NCBI GenBank assembly: GCA_037179385.1
Contig: CM074179.1
Span: 70,327,806-70,391,805 of the forward strand
DNA: 64,000 nucleotides
Reading direction: 5' to 3'
Origin: Holothuria scabra
Taxonomy: Eukaryota; Echinodermata; Holothuroidea; Aspidochirotida; Holothuriidae
Both the position numbers and the translations under genes were made by a program. Below are positions 36,901 through 47,345 of the stretch, piece by piece. The first letter of the stretch is position 1; the number at the start of each line of letters is the position of its first letter. The notes beneath the pieces were generated by a model, which worked only from the letters and a program-made list of their open reading frames with translations, was not told the origin of the DNA and did not search any database.

Positions 36901-39900
36901 TAGAGCCAAGACACAAAACAAAGACTACTGTACCAGACTTCTCTGTTGCTTGTATCCAACTCTAGGAGCTTATATTCCTCGCAAGATAACTTCTTGGGAT
37001 CTGCTTACAGAGCCATTGTTCATGGTTAGCAAAGACTAAGCAAGACTAAGCATGATTTTCTTACAGTTACTGTACTTCATGCGTGATTTAGCAGTGGTGT
37101 GACATCTAGCCTCTGGCATCTGAAAGTTTAACTACAACATGCAAACATTCTTACTCAGTAGGTATCTGTGCCTACTGTAGCAACGAAAGTGCTCTGTGCA
37201 TAGAAAATTGAAGTTTCCATGACAACTGAAGAGTTTAACGATAAAATTTGCAAAAATAACTTAGCAACCACACATATTTTATGTGAAAAATGCAATGCCT
37301 TCTGCCTCCCTGCCAAAGGACATGCTCTCAAATTTTTCAAAGACATTGACCACTGATCAAGTCACATTACCTTGCTCTAAAGAACCTTCATCCACTGGCT
37401 AGTGTGACAATATCTCAATACATGTTATGTATTGAGATAATAACTACAGTTGTGCAACCCTCATCCTTGTGGCTCAGGGGACCAATGAGACAGAGAATAA
37501 TGAAAGGTATGATCAATGATTCTGGGAAGAAATGATACACATTTGGGACCAATGATATGGTATCTGATGAGATGGGGAGCTATGAAATAGACCATGAAGA
37601 ACAAATATGGCAATATTGAACTACTGAACTACAGTATCTGTCTTGACCAAACTATCTTCAGCACATTGGGTCAAACTTCTCACAGTTTTACTACATTTTG
37701 AATAACATCCAGAGGTACAGTATACACACACAAGGAGTGGAAAACACTGTTGCTTGTGGGTCTTAAATTAACAGTGTGAATTACGAGTCATAAACAATTA
37801 CCTTGTAGTATTCTTGACTAGTATCAATACGCATATGACCCTTGCCTTCAGCAGAGTTTAAAATGTGTGTTACCCCCATTTCTTGCAGTAAAGTTTTATT
37901 GATGGCAATTTGTCTGGAAGATAGAAAACCAATCAAAGAATGTTATTGTTAGGCACTGTACAGCTTATGTACAGGTTCAGTACACTGAATCAAATTTAAA
38001 CTAGTTGGACTTTGGACTAATTTGAATCTGGCACAGAAACTAAGGGGGAGGGATGTAAGACATCTGTGCTCCAATGCATCAAAGATAAAGTTTCTGACCT
38101 GACTACAGGATAGCAAGTCTAATACATGGAATGGCAAAATACAACTACTGTAGATTCTTGTAACTTGTATCCGTATTAAATGCTGACACAGATACGCATT
38201 ACTTTACATTGGTCTAGATGGAACCTGAGTGACAATTGACCAGTATAGATTGGACCTCTAGTTATCCAACAGAGGCAATAGAAGAATATGATATTTGAAA
38301 TTTGTAACAAAATCCTAATTAAAGGGTTTACAAAACTCTTTCTAATACTGTACTTGCACGTTCCATTTACTCTAAAATTTGAATATTATAACACATGGCC
38401 ACCAAATTGATGCAAAACCTGCAATGGTGACTATCTAGTGCTCCTTCATTATTCAAGTTAATGCAATCAGGGCACAAACTTTTCTGAAGTAGAGGGAATG
38501 TTTACTATTAGGTTCCTTTGTATTTGTCATGTACTTATATATTGCACTATTTGTTGAGCGTTCATTGTCAACCGTGCAATACACTACAATTTTTTTCCAA
38601 GACTGCTGCAAATAGATTCCAAAGTCATTCTGCAAACCCTCAGGTGCTGATTTGGCTCTAAAATACCAGCCAATCACCTTCTCCATCAAATTACTTCATT
38701 CTTACAAATTCAGCATTCAACAGTGCCACTTTCCTTGGCCTACGGTATACTGTAATGCTATTTATTTTGCTCAAGTCACAGAAAAGGTTGTGTCTAATGC
38801 ATGATTATACAATAAATTGCAGGCAGGAGATAACAAATAGGAAATAATAGTTTATGCTTAGCAAGAGAGGGTAAAACAGCATTCCTACATGGGTGTGACT
38901 AGCTTGGGAACCAGTTTGTAGGCCATTCAGTACTAATATTAAACAAAAAATAACTATTTGAATTTAGAACAGAGCAAAATCACAGTGAACTCATTGATCA
39001 GGGGAGCAACACAGTAGCGCATCTCTCTACACTAGCTCTCTTTTATTGTCCTCCCAAAATGAAAATCATACTTCAGACAATGTAAGTTTTTGTTCTATCT
39101 TTCCATTTTATCTCCAAATGTCCAGTTTTAGATGAAGTGAGATATTGAGAGAGCATTTCTGTATGTTGCAACTTATTGAAATCTTTCCTCCACTGACTAT
39201 TTGTTCCTTGGAGCAGAAATCCAATCCCGGGGCTCAAATAATGCACAGCATCAACAGCCATGACTGTTAATATACATATAAGCCTACCTTTACTAATGGC
39301 CACAGTGCCCCTTAGACATTTCCTTTGATATTTAATAGACCTAGAGTACAGCCAAACTTTCAAACCTATTTCAAGTTGTGCCAAATAATTAAAAAAAATC
39401 AAATTTTCAAAAGGAAAAATCCCTCAGCCAAAGTCTGTAACTGAACTGAAATGAAACGAAATGGAATGAAATGAAAGGAAATGAAATGAACAGTGTGTTA
39501 ATAAAAAGACATATATCCTTTAGATCATTGATTCTTAACAATTTGTGCTACCCTGTGCACTTTTTACTTGAAGTTTATGTGCAATACCTGTGGGAAGAGT
39601 TACTGTAATATTTAGATGAACTTTTCTTGGTCATTACAACGAAGGATGTCAGCACCATTTCTTCCTCACTTAAATGTCTACCAATGATGCAGCCTACTAC
39701 ACAATGTAAATCTGATTGTGAGGACCAATTTAAACAAATTGTGAATGCATTTTGGAGGAGAATTATTTCTTTTACTGTACTTACTGTAGGCTATGTCATG
39801 ACAAAGAACTGCTTTACAGTAGCATGTTAACAGTATATGAAAGTTTCGTGCATTCCAGCACTATTTTGTAAACGTGATAGACAACTGACCTTTGATTCCA

Positions 39901-41290
39901 AAAATATTATAACCAGGCAAAAATATCATTTGTCTGCTTAATTTTGAATATGAAACATGCTTCAGTCAGATAAAAATTAAGAAAGTTATAATTGATTGAA
40001 GTTGGACTAAATTGCGCATTTCTTTTTTAGTCCCTAAGTTTCACACACCATAAATTTTGGTGATTGCATCTTTTGTGGGAGTACAGTAAAATTGAATACT
40101 ACATTCAGAGGTTGCTAAAAAGGTGCTTTGGCAATTCCTCAGTCTCTAAATGAGTTTAATCTGACGTAAATCAATTTTTGTTGACCAAGTTGATGATTGT
40201 TTTCCATTCATTTTAATCTTTTTTGTTTATGCCCAAGAAATAATTAATTAACACCAATATTGTTACAGATGTCCTGTGTATGGGACAAATGATTGGAATG
40301 TACAGCATGTTGGTTGCACCCTGTAAAACTACCTGAAATTTTGAGACAAATGTTTTTGACCTCTTCCCCTCATACAGTAGCTTTAAAAAGACTTTACATC
40401 ACTCTGCTTCCCAAAACTGATACTGTAGATGTAAACATGGAAAACATGTTAATAAACAGACTGTCAAAGTTTTGAGTCACAGCAATCTCGTGGGACCAAG
40501 AAAACAACAGAATTGTGACACTGCTTCCTAACTTTTCAAAAAAATATTGTGGCAGAAATTGAGGAAATATAATTTCAAAGCCCTGAAAGACTTTAAAGGT
40601 AAATTGAACTCAAAATGAATTAATTGTAATGAAAATGTTCTGCTTTTAGTCGACTTTCATGGTTGTGCCAGTGTCTGGGACGACTAAAATTCCATGGGGA
40701 CAACAAAAAGTTAAAGGTTGATGGACAACCATTTTTTTTCTGTGATTGAAGAAGTATACTGCTAACTGATTTTCTATCATACAATATTTCAGACTTCAAG
40801 TGTGTTGTCTCTCAAACATTAAATGTTTTTAATCTTCAAGAGGTACAATACTGTACATGAACAGAGTAACTGTTATAATTGAGCAAAAAATGTTTTGAAC
40901 AGCCATATTTTACATGTGGAAAACAAAAATAAGTGAAATGGTTGCCCGAAGGACAACCAAAAATTTTCTGAAAATCGAGGATGGTAATCCTTAATCTTCA
41001 AATGGCTAGGCTTTTGTGTTGCCACTGCGATATAGTTAAATTTGTATGGGGATCCTTTTTCTTGGGTGCGTGATATTTACCATCATTGACTGTACAGTAC
41101 GGAAATGAAACTACATTTTTCAGCCTGCCAATAAACAGATTTGTCCTTACTTTGATCCTATCAACAGACCAGGAAGAATTTCACTGTAATCATCTGCTGG
41201 TAAAGGGAGGTTACCTTTCTCATCTCTGAGTAAAGCATCCAGTTCCTCAGGGGTACACGGAGGTACTTCCACATCTACAGGATCAGCCAT
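30748..41290 (-). CDS. DUSP3/VHR-like dual-specificity phosphatase (four coding exons, copy B)
   Basis: Exons 41290-41151, 37913-37802, 34711-34600 and 30947-30748 total 564 nt, encoding 187 residues plus stop (human DUSP3 has 185). All introns have GT and AG ends and the phases 2, 0 and 1 fit. In order: N-terminal helix TPEELDALL (13-21), LPGLLIGS (39-46), THILNSAEG (about 58-66), general-acid loop CSDDE with Asp97, EYFDTASEFI helix, and the P-loop HCMKGFSR with Cys128 and Arg134. These are the catalytic elements of atypical dual-specificity phosphatases, which remove phosphate from Tyr and Thr; in vertebrates DUSP3 acts on MAP kinases. No membrane or signal segment. It could equally be the ancestor-like member of the DUSP3/13/26 group. 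The substrate here is unknown. Confidence 0.93.
31751..33305. mobile_element. Non-autonomous DNA transposon, 1,555 bp, with GGGGACACCAAA repeats
   Basis: A 33-bp terminal inverted repeat with about four mismatches (left GGCTCAGTCCATAAACTAGG, then GGTCCAATAGTGT) bounds the element; ATTT flanks both ends and may be the target duplication. Inside, (G)GGGACACCAA occurs near 31952, 32312, 32511, 32695, 32881 (as GGGGTGACACCAA) and 33103, mostly 185-220 bp apart, marking degenerate tandem units. At 32312-32334 it forms a perfect 10-bp-stem hairpin. No transposase frame. It lies in intron 3 of the phosphatase gene. Confidence 0.75.
33328..33885. repeat. Tandem array, 98-bp unit, ~5.6 copies
   Basis: ATTCTAGG begins units at 33328, 33426, 33524, 33622, 33721 and 33819, so the period is 98-99 bp. 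Units share TTAAATCAAGTGTAAGGTAA, CTGTAAGATACTGAGGTTCTG and a T-rich run before ATTCTAGG. They differ by only a few bases, so the array is young or homogenised. It sits 22 bp from the end of the inverted-repeat element, in phosphatase intron 3. Confidence 0.95.
33886..34599. other. Intron 3 remainder with GTTCCCACTTG words
   Basis: GTTCCCACTTG at 33895-33905 recurs as its reverse complement CAAGTGGGAAC at 33959-33969 and 34051-34061, in a GC-richer patch with several GATC words. This could be a small inverted-repeat element but its ends are unclear. The 85-codon open frame here is not supported. Nothing is recognised from 34150 to 34599. Confidence 0.35.
34600..34711 (-). CDS. Phosphatase exon 3: general-acid loop
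   Basis: A polypyrimidine-rich acceptor (CTTGTTTTTTTTTTCATCAG) and a donor GGAG|GTAAGC bound 112 bp, starting in phase 0 and ending one base into Gly122. It encodes KYFGVVCSDDETTKIAEYFD and TASEFIDEAV, aligned with DUSP3 YLGIKANDTQ and AYFERAADFI; Asp97 lines up with the catalytic Asp92 of human DUSP3. It lies about 320 bp outside the duplicated block, which is why copy A lacks it. Confidence 0.93.
36233..37437. mobile_element. Copy-B-only 1.2-kb segment, possible insertion
   Basis: Copy A reads CCCTAATATAACTACAG at about 5648, whereas copy B has ~1.2 kb between CCCTAATA and TAATAACTACAG, with TAATA on both sides. The outer sequences share AATCTCAATAC and ATCTCAATACAT in inverse orientation, but the TIR is not convincing. 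Short open frames at 36450, 36693 and 37155 are not supported. It could be an insertion in B or a deletion in A. Confidence 0.45.
37802..37913 (-). CDS. Phosphatase exon 2 (copy B)
   Basis: A 112-bp exon with acceptor CTTCCAG and donor AAG|GTAATT. It encodes QIAINKTLLQEMGVTHILNS then AEGKGHMRIDTSQEYYK. The family motif NAAEG is NSAEG here, and the following Phe of DUSP3 and of copy A is His. Splice sites and frame are intact and connect to exon 3. Confidence 0.93.
39441..39491. repeat. AATGA-type pentanucleotide tract, copy B only
   Basis: An imperfect run of AATGA/AATGG/AACGA units lies in phosphatase intron 1. Copy A passes straight from GTAACTGAATAG to TGTGTT at the same place near 7649, so the tract arose after the duplication. 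Confidence 0.8.
40650..40985. mobile_element. Copy-B-only 0.34-kb segment, possible small DNA element
   Basis: Copy A has no counterpart between CTGCTTTTA and TAATCTTCAAA (near 8880-8900). The ends carry CGACTTTCA and, reverse complemented, CGATTTTCAG, with GGTTGTCC/GGACAACC words inside each end. The inverted-repeat character is imperfect and no target duplication is clear. Confidence 0.35.
41151..41290 (-). CDS. Phosphatase exon 1, start codon (copy B)
   Basis: The ATG at 41290 opens 46 codons plus two bases to a GTAAGG donor. The 5' UTR part runs to 41372, where TTTCTCTACAG is a good acceptor, so an upstream non-coding exon is expected. The peptide begins MADPVDVEVPPCTPEELDAL. I chose this ATG because the alignment with DUSP3 starts here and the next residues match its N-terminal helix. 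Confidence 0.92.
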
Positions 41291-41799
41291 TACTGAACAA
41301 TATACTGTAGTCCTCTTTCCTCAATGCCCAAACACCTCACAGGCAGTCAACATATATCCAGAAAACAAAATCCTGTAGAGAAAAGAATGTAGGTATTAAT
41401 TAAAATGTTTTAACTTTCATCTAGGGTTCCTGTACCTCATTAAAGACATTTCATGCCTTTTCCATGGCTACAGCATTTGATGACATTAGCATGACCAGTT
41501 ATTCCATGACCAAATTACTGTACAGTTTATTCGAGGGACCAAGATATGATAAACCTTTAACGGCAAGCCAATTGTGACAAATAAATGAGTAAATTCATTT
41601 ACTTGTTAAAGAATAATGGACAGATCTTGACTGAGTTTCATGACTTCTGTAATGTTAATGTTCCATGACTTTGCCAGGCCTGGAAAATGGGCACAAAATT
41701 TCATGAGTTTTCATAACTTTTTCAGGTCACAGGAACCCTGTTAATTCTACTGCAATTTATTTTTGGCAAAAATGTCTTTTCTTTTTTTTCTGCCCAATG

Positions 41800-42079
41800 C
41801 AGGCTTTGACAAATCCCCCACCCGACAGCCCGGGACAAGTAAAAAATCACTCTGGCAATTACTGTGCTGGACGTTGCAGCCCGCCGGGCAAGTACTGTAC
41901 CCCCAGCCTTAAAGTTTTGAGTTGAACAAAATGGCATTTGTACTTTTAGACTTAAAAAAATTATATGTACTCCACAGATTTGAATTGGACAAGTAGGTAT
42001 TTACGTGGGCAAGTACAGTAGATTGAGGAGACAGCTAGCCCATCGGACAAGTACGAAAAAAAAAATTTGTTGAAGCCTG
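41800..42079. mobile_element. hAT-like MITE, 280 bp, with empty site in copy A
   Basis: The ends are CAGGCTTTGACAAAT and, reverse complemented, CAGGCTTCAACAAAT (two mismatches in 15). The flanks are GCCCAATG (41792-41799) and ATCCAACC (42080-42087). The empty site in copy A is GTCCAACG (9676-9683), from which each flank differs by two bases, so this is an eroded 8-bp hAT-type target duplication. Inside, GGACAAGTA-like words repeat. No coding capacity. Confidence 0.8.
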
Positions 42080-42169
42080 ATCCAACCGGATACCCAATCA
42101 GAGACACAAAGCAATGACTCTTTGCTTAACTTCATTACATTGATCTGCCTATTTTATTGGTATTGCCAG

Positions 42170-42266
42170 TTTACCACTGATGCAGATGAAGCTCTAGAAG
42201 CAATGAAGCATGAGAGGAAAACCATACACTGTGACTCGAAGCTTTTATGCTATGAAATTGTATACA
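42170..42266 (+). CDS. Candidate exon of unrecognised plus-strand gene (copy B)
   Basis: This is the counterpart of 11558-11654: acceptor ATTGCCAG, 32 open codons plus one base (DADEALEAMKHERKTIHC and on) and a weak A|GTACTA donor. A second open stretch with a better CACAG|GTAGAA donor lies at about 42595-42723 (WIGEEKAGCSSVYFTVV), but copy A has lost two bases in it. The downstream partner exon is broken in this copy. Probably a decayed copy if it was ever a gene. Confidence 0.25.
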
Positions 42267-43936
42267 GTACTAGTGCAGTTCATCAAAAAACTTCTTTTTT
42301 CACAGCTTTGGTCAACATCTCAGTGTAAAGACAGGAGTTGGTGGCTGGTCTTTATCATATGATGTGCTTAAAGGGGAGATATATCTAATGCAGGTATGAT
42401 GCCTTCTTGCCTCTTAACTGATGAATATATTTAATCTGTGTGTATAAATTTGTGACAAAACATTTTCCCCAAAAACTCCACCCATGCTCCTCACATTTGT
42501 CCCACAGTTATTCTCTGACTCAGGCGATTTTCAACAAGGAAACTTAATGTTCAGATGACTTCTCAAACTGAAACTTTTAGAATTGTCTGAGATGGGAGTT
42601 GCCTGGATTGGTGAGGAAAAAGCTGGCTGTTCATCTGTGTACTTTACTGTAGTTCTCATCACGAACTGTACAAGTTGCAAACAAATTAGTAGGCAGTACA
42701 GACTCAAGGGGCTATACCCACAGGTAGAATTTGTGGATCAGGACACAAGTGTTATTCCAATGGCCCACAGAAGATAGAACAAGAACAGCAAAAGCTTTTT
42801 CATACAATTTGGTTTCTGATTAAATGCAGGCTAATGTACAGTATTTTTTTTTTTTATTAAGTTTATATCCAATTTTGTTAATGAAATGGCCAGGGTTCAA
42901 AATGCTTCAGAACTCATACCTTTCAAAATACTGGAAGTGGACACTCAAATTCCTTTTCACTCTTTAAAAAACTACAGGTTGTATAAAATGTCATGGATAA
43001 TTGGTTTGGTTGGAAATGCACCCTACACAAAAGGTTACAGAAGCGTGCTGGCAAACACAAAAAAGAAACCCTTTGCTTTACAAATGTGATAATGGTCTTG
43101 TTAAATACTGTAATACTTGCCAAAGATCTTCAACATTGTCAGATTGGAACTGTTTTCTACAGATAACCAAAGTTACCAGGATAAACACAGCTTTAAACAT
43201 AAGCCTATTATCTAGAGCAATTTTGGGTAACAGACACATGGCACAGAATACTATCACACAATATACCTGTACATTGCACAGAATATTAGAAGGGCCTTTG
43301 GAATTCAATCCCTCAACCAATTAAATCAAATGTAGCCTGGCTACAGTACCTCAAGTCAAAAGATTAACAGTCCAAATCCCATCTTCTCAGGACTTTCTTA
43401 AGCTGAGATACAGTATCAAATGTTGAAGCTTATTCAATCAAATTAAAATGTTAAATTTTGTAAAAAAATGGGATGTAATTGTTGTACTGCTCAAATTGTA
43501 AATCTTTTTACTGCTTTATTTTTTCTGAAAGTTACGGCATCTTGTACCATAAAGGTGTGATACATGTACCAATTAAGCCCTCTCTAAGTAACATGTAATG
43601 CAAGCAATCAGGAATACTGTAGTTCAAGGTCATACACCATTTTTAATTTTACAGAGAAAAAAAGTAGGAGGGTAAGCCTAATACTGTAGTCACATGACCA
43701 AGAATGTGTCTCAGCTGCAGGTTGCAGGTTTAGGCCTTATTTGTTGGGTTACTACAGTATCTCCAATTGCATTGGCTCACTGCCAGCTAATGAGAACTAT
43801 GTACACTAATACTGTAGTTCAGAAAAATCCAAATAGTCAAGTGATGGTCTGATTTACTCAGACATGACTGGGGTCACTCAACTGTATAATGGATGGTTGT
43901 TGTACTGTACACTAAAAACCTTCTTTTTTCCCTTGA

Positions 43937-43997
43937 TTTCACTGAACATGAAGATTTAAAATTCCATGTAGAGAATTTAAAAGGAGGATTTAAGGCT
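43937..43997 (+). pseudogene. Broken counterpart of the 60-bp candidate exon (copy B)
   Basis: Sequence equivalent to 13623-13682 is recognisable (TGAACATGAAGA, ATGTAGAGAATTTAAAA), but the acceptor AG is now TG and the donor GTAAGC has been lost through a small deletion. Confidence 0.35.
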
Positions 43998-45068
43998 ACA
44001 GTAATAGACCTCACTAATGGTCCCCATCACTGGCTGCTCAAATCTGCATACAAAACGAACATAATTACCCATAATCCTTAGAGGTACAAAATTCCTTCCA
44101 CAAATCAGTTTTGCATCCCTGTCTTGACCATAGTATGGAAGTCTACAGTACTGTATCATGTTTACTGTTCCACTTACTGGCAGTTCTGTAAAAGATACTG
44201 CAAAGAATGATAAACTTCATTGCTGGGTTAAAGGCTGAAATGCCTAGAATCCTCTCACCCCAAAGAGTTCGAATTCTCCCTACCACTTACTGAAGCCCTT
44301 CCAATACCTGTCAAAAATCCTCACTGAGACACAATCACAGTCTGTTGCTTTTAGCCTGAGAGCAATGGATATAAGGCCCCAATGTGCAATCAAAACAGTG
44401 GTAGAGTACTATACATGCTGTGCAATAAATATAAGCTTTTCAGTAGTTTGCATCTTTTGAACTTGCCAATCAAAGAGCTGTGCCATTTGAGAATATCTGT
44501 GGACTAGTACAGTACAGTACTTCAAATTTTAGGTTGGGCCAGGGGTAGAGGATTAGCCCTTAAAATTCTGAAAGTCTGCACACTGTCCTAAAGTATGGCA
44601 CCCCCAGTCTCAACAAAAAGAACACTACTGTATGTCCTTAATTTTATCCTTTGTACTAACTGCTGTACAGTCTACTGTACAGTATCTCAGAGGATCAACT
44701 AGGTCTATTTCGTGTACAGTACATACAGAAGACTGATGATTTTTTTACATGCCTAATACATTAGTTTTGGACAGAGCTATAGGGTCTCCATAGGATAACA
44801 AAAACAGCCCCTCTTTAAAGTCCAAACTCTCACTACATATGGTCCTTTATGAACTGTAATATTGGGAATAATTGGGGAAGTTTGATTAAAAGTCTGAATA
44901 AGACCAAAGGATTGACTGTCACAAACATTTTTTTTTTTTTTCCGTCCCATGAAGTATTATGTATGTTTCCGAAAGGGAAAAGTATCATATTGATTTCATA
45001 CAATACTGCACGGACCCCACATAATTATTGGCCTTGAAAAAAAAAAAATAAAAATACAGAGTTCTTAC

Positions 45069-45133
45069 CATATAAGGCATTGACAAGGATGAACTCTCCC
45101 TCCCCTTGGAACTTCCTGGTCTTTGATCAGCCC
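45069..45133 (-). other. Possible non-coding 5' exon of the phosphatase gene (copy B)
   Basis: CTGCAG acceptor, 65 bp, and ATG|GTAAGA donor on the minus strand. The same unit is kept in copy A. It lies in the 9.6-kb interval between the promoter-side exon (50931) and the UTR acceptor of exon 1 (41372), so an optional untranslated exon is the simplest reading. Confidence 0.35.
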
Positions 45134-46017
45134 CTGCAGAAAGCCAGTCTAAACAAAAAGTATGCATGTACAGGAACTGTATAAAACTGTCCTACTGTAA
45201 AGAAGGATACCATACTGTACATGTGTCAAGGGGAAAGTGGGGCTTACTTTGACTCAATTTGAGTCTCTGTACAGTTCTGTATACCCTACATTGTCTACTC
45301 CAACCTATTTGTATAAATTTCCTCCATCAACTTAAATTACACATGAATGACTGTACTGTACATTAGGCCAATTTCCTCTTAGAATGGGCCCAAATTATTG
45401 TCATTTTCTTCACTTTATTCCAGTAGATTTTTTTTTCATTTAATGGCCAAAGAACCCAGATGGTACTTTTTATGGGTAGTGAACAACTCAAGTCAAGGTA
45501 CTGTACGGACTGACTCAAGTCAAGGTACTGACGGACTAGAGGTACTGACTGATAGGGTTGGGCGGTACAATGAATATATTGGTACCTGTACTGTAAAGCT
45601 CACAGAACGGCATTGAGGCAGTACGGGTTCTCAATTCTCACCTGTAGGAAAGTCAGGTGGGAAGGAACCTAACCTGTGCCCGGCACCATCCTGTACTTTA
45701 ATGCAGCTGTATTTCCTATGTCGACCTTCTAGTAGCTGTATTTTTTCAAGAACCGGTGTAAGAAACACACCAAATATCTTCAGTATTTTTATTACCTGTG
45801 AATTTAGCTCTCGTACCTAAGGGGTCCTGTACCATACTGCAATAATTGAGAGTGGGACAAACAAGAACTGAGTACTGTATGCTGTGATCTTAGTATCTTT
45901 ATCACAGTGTGAGAGGTTAGGCCTCAATATATGTAGGCCCAAGGTCTGGTTTGCTTTGGATACAATTTGCTATTAATAGTAGTACAGTACCTACTGTAGA
46001 GTCTGTGGTTTGGAGCA

Positions 46018-46727
46018 GGGAGTTGTCAGGGAAGGAGATACTACATGCAAATCTATCAGACAATATGTACTTGAAACTCTCTAATCCCTTTCACAAAACA
46101 AAATTTGATTGACAGGTCCTTTTATTCTCATTGGTTTGCCATTTCTGACTTTCACATTGTAATGGTGGCCCACTCCTTTCAAACCGAGGTAATCCAGAAA
46201 CAAAAGCCATTGTTAACTGTTTCTTTGACGTACAACGTGTTTGCCAACAACTGCTAAGCTTCAATAAAGATTTTATGTAAAACGGCTGTCTCTAAACTTT
46301 TAACTTCCATACGTTTTTTTGTCTGTCCAAGATTCTAATGAGTTGCCACCTCTACACACTGTTGAAGCCTAACAAAACCATCACAGTTTTGATAATTTTC
46401 CCCAGTAGAATCAAGTATTTTCGGAGAAGGAGAATTTAAAAAAATCTGCGTATTAGCTATTTGAATAAATATAAGATGAGACGACAAGCGACGCAGGCTT
46501 CAAATTTAGTTTTTTTCCCTTGACGACTGGTAATGTAATGGCAATGGATGAAATCATCCTGGTAGGTCTTTGAGATGTAGCAGACAACAAAAACCATTGT
46601 CTCAGTACCAAATTCCTTTCAAGCTTTAAAAATGTTTCAAGAGCAAGACAATAAGCAGCTGAATGTCGGCAACTACCTTGGTCAAAAGGACCGATAAATG
46701 TTGGATCTCCTTCCCTGACAACTCCCC
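46018..46727. mobile_element. Inverted-repeat element, ~710 bp
   Basis: GGGAGTTGTCAGGGAAGGAG (46018-46037) is repeated exactly as its reverse complement at the right end (46708-46727), and ACAT words also match a few bases further in. A 100-codon minus-strand frame (46755-46453) starts outside the element; it has no recognised domain and is not called as a gene. No clear target duplication. Confidence 0.5.
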
Positions 46728-46805
46728 GTTTGGAGTGATGCGCACTGTTTAACAAAAACTTACCTAACTGGCTAACGATAGCTCTATTCCTAACCTACAT
46801 GTATG

Positions 46806-47149
46806 GGCCCCCTCTACATTGGTTCATACAGTATACTGTATATCACACATAGTACACGTGTTATATATGATTTTTTTTCTTAGCATGTGAGCAAGGGGAG
46901 TGTATCTGCCCGAAACGTAGTGCATTTTTAACAATTGTGTTATGCCGTTTTATTACTCTTAAGTTTTGAACTCTTTACCGTTTTAAACATCTTGTTGCCT
47001 CAGAAGATTTGACACAATCTTTGTCTCCAGTATTTTATTAAAATTTCAGATCCTTTTAACAGTATGACGTGTGGTTTGTGCATGTTGCTTGTTATCGTTT
47101 AACCACACGTCTTATATAGTGTGTGGTATGAACCAATGTAGAGGGCGCC
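46806..47149. mobile_element. MITE, 344 bp, 24-bp terminal inverted repeats
   Basis: The left end GGCCCCCTCTACATTGGTTC continues to CATAC; the reverse complement of the right end matches with one mismatch over 24 bp. An internal 11-bp hairpin (GACGTGTGGTT at 47066-47076 with AACCACACGTC at 47101-47111) lies near the right end. No coding content; superfamily not assigned. Confidence 0.75.
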
Positions 47150-47160
47150 TGTGTCCTAAC

Positions 47161-47345
47161 CAGTGTTGTAATGAAGTCACTAGATTAGTGACTCGAGTCA
47201 CCAGTTTTCAAACATTTAAGTGACTCGAGTCGAGTCACTGACTCGAGTCACTGTACTATTCCAATGGGGAAATTACTACTGAATTCTATTGAGTCACTAT
47301 CATTTTGAGAGGAAGTGACTCGAGTCGTGACTTGTTACAACACTG
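47161..47345. mobile_element. hAT-like MITE, 185 bp, perfect 8-bp target duplication
   Basis: The ends are CAGTGTTGTAATGAAGTCAC and, reverse complemented, CAGTGTTGTAACAAGTCAC. GTCCTAAC flanks both sides exactly (47153-47160 and 47346-47353). The interior holds several GTGACTCGAGTCAC palindromes. The perfect target duplication indicates a comparatively recent hAT-type insertion. Confidence 0.92.

Larger units (their letters stand above)
35030..45580. repeat. Segmental duplication, copy B
   Basis: This ~10.5-kb block matches copy A (4485-16520) in direct orientation, about 30.5 kb away. It holds exons 1 and 2 of the intact phosphatase gene. B-only additions are about 36233-37437 (1.2 kb), 39441-39491 (pentanucleotide tract), about 40650-40985 (0.34 kb) and the MITE 41800-42079. 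Between these, the copies align with scattered substitutions and small indels. Confidence 0.9.

Noticed and set aside
46453..46755. 100-codon minus-strand open frame
   Set aside because: It overlaps an inverted-repeat element and crosses its boundary, has no recognised domain and no splice support.
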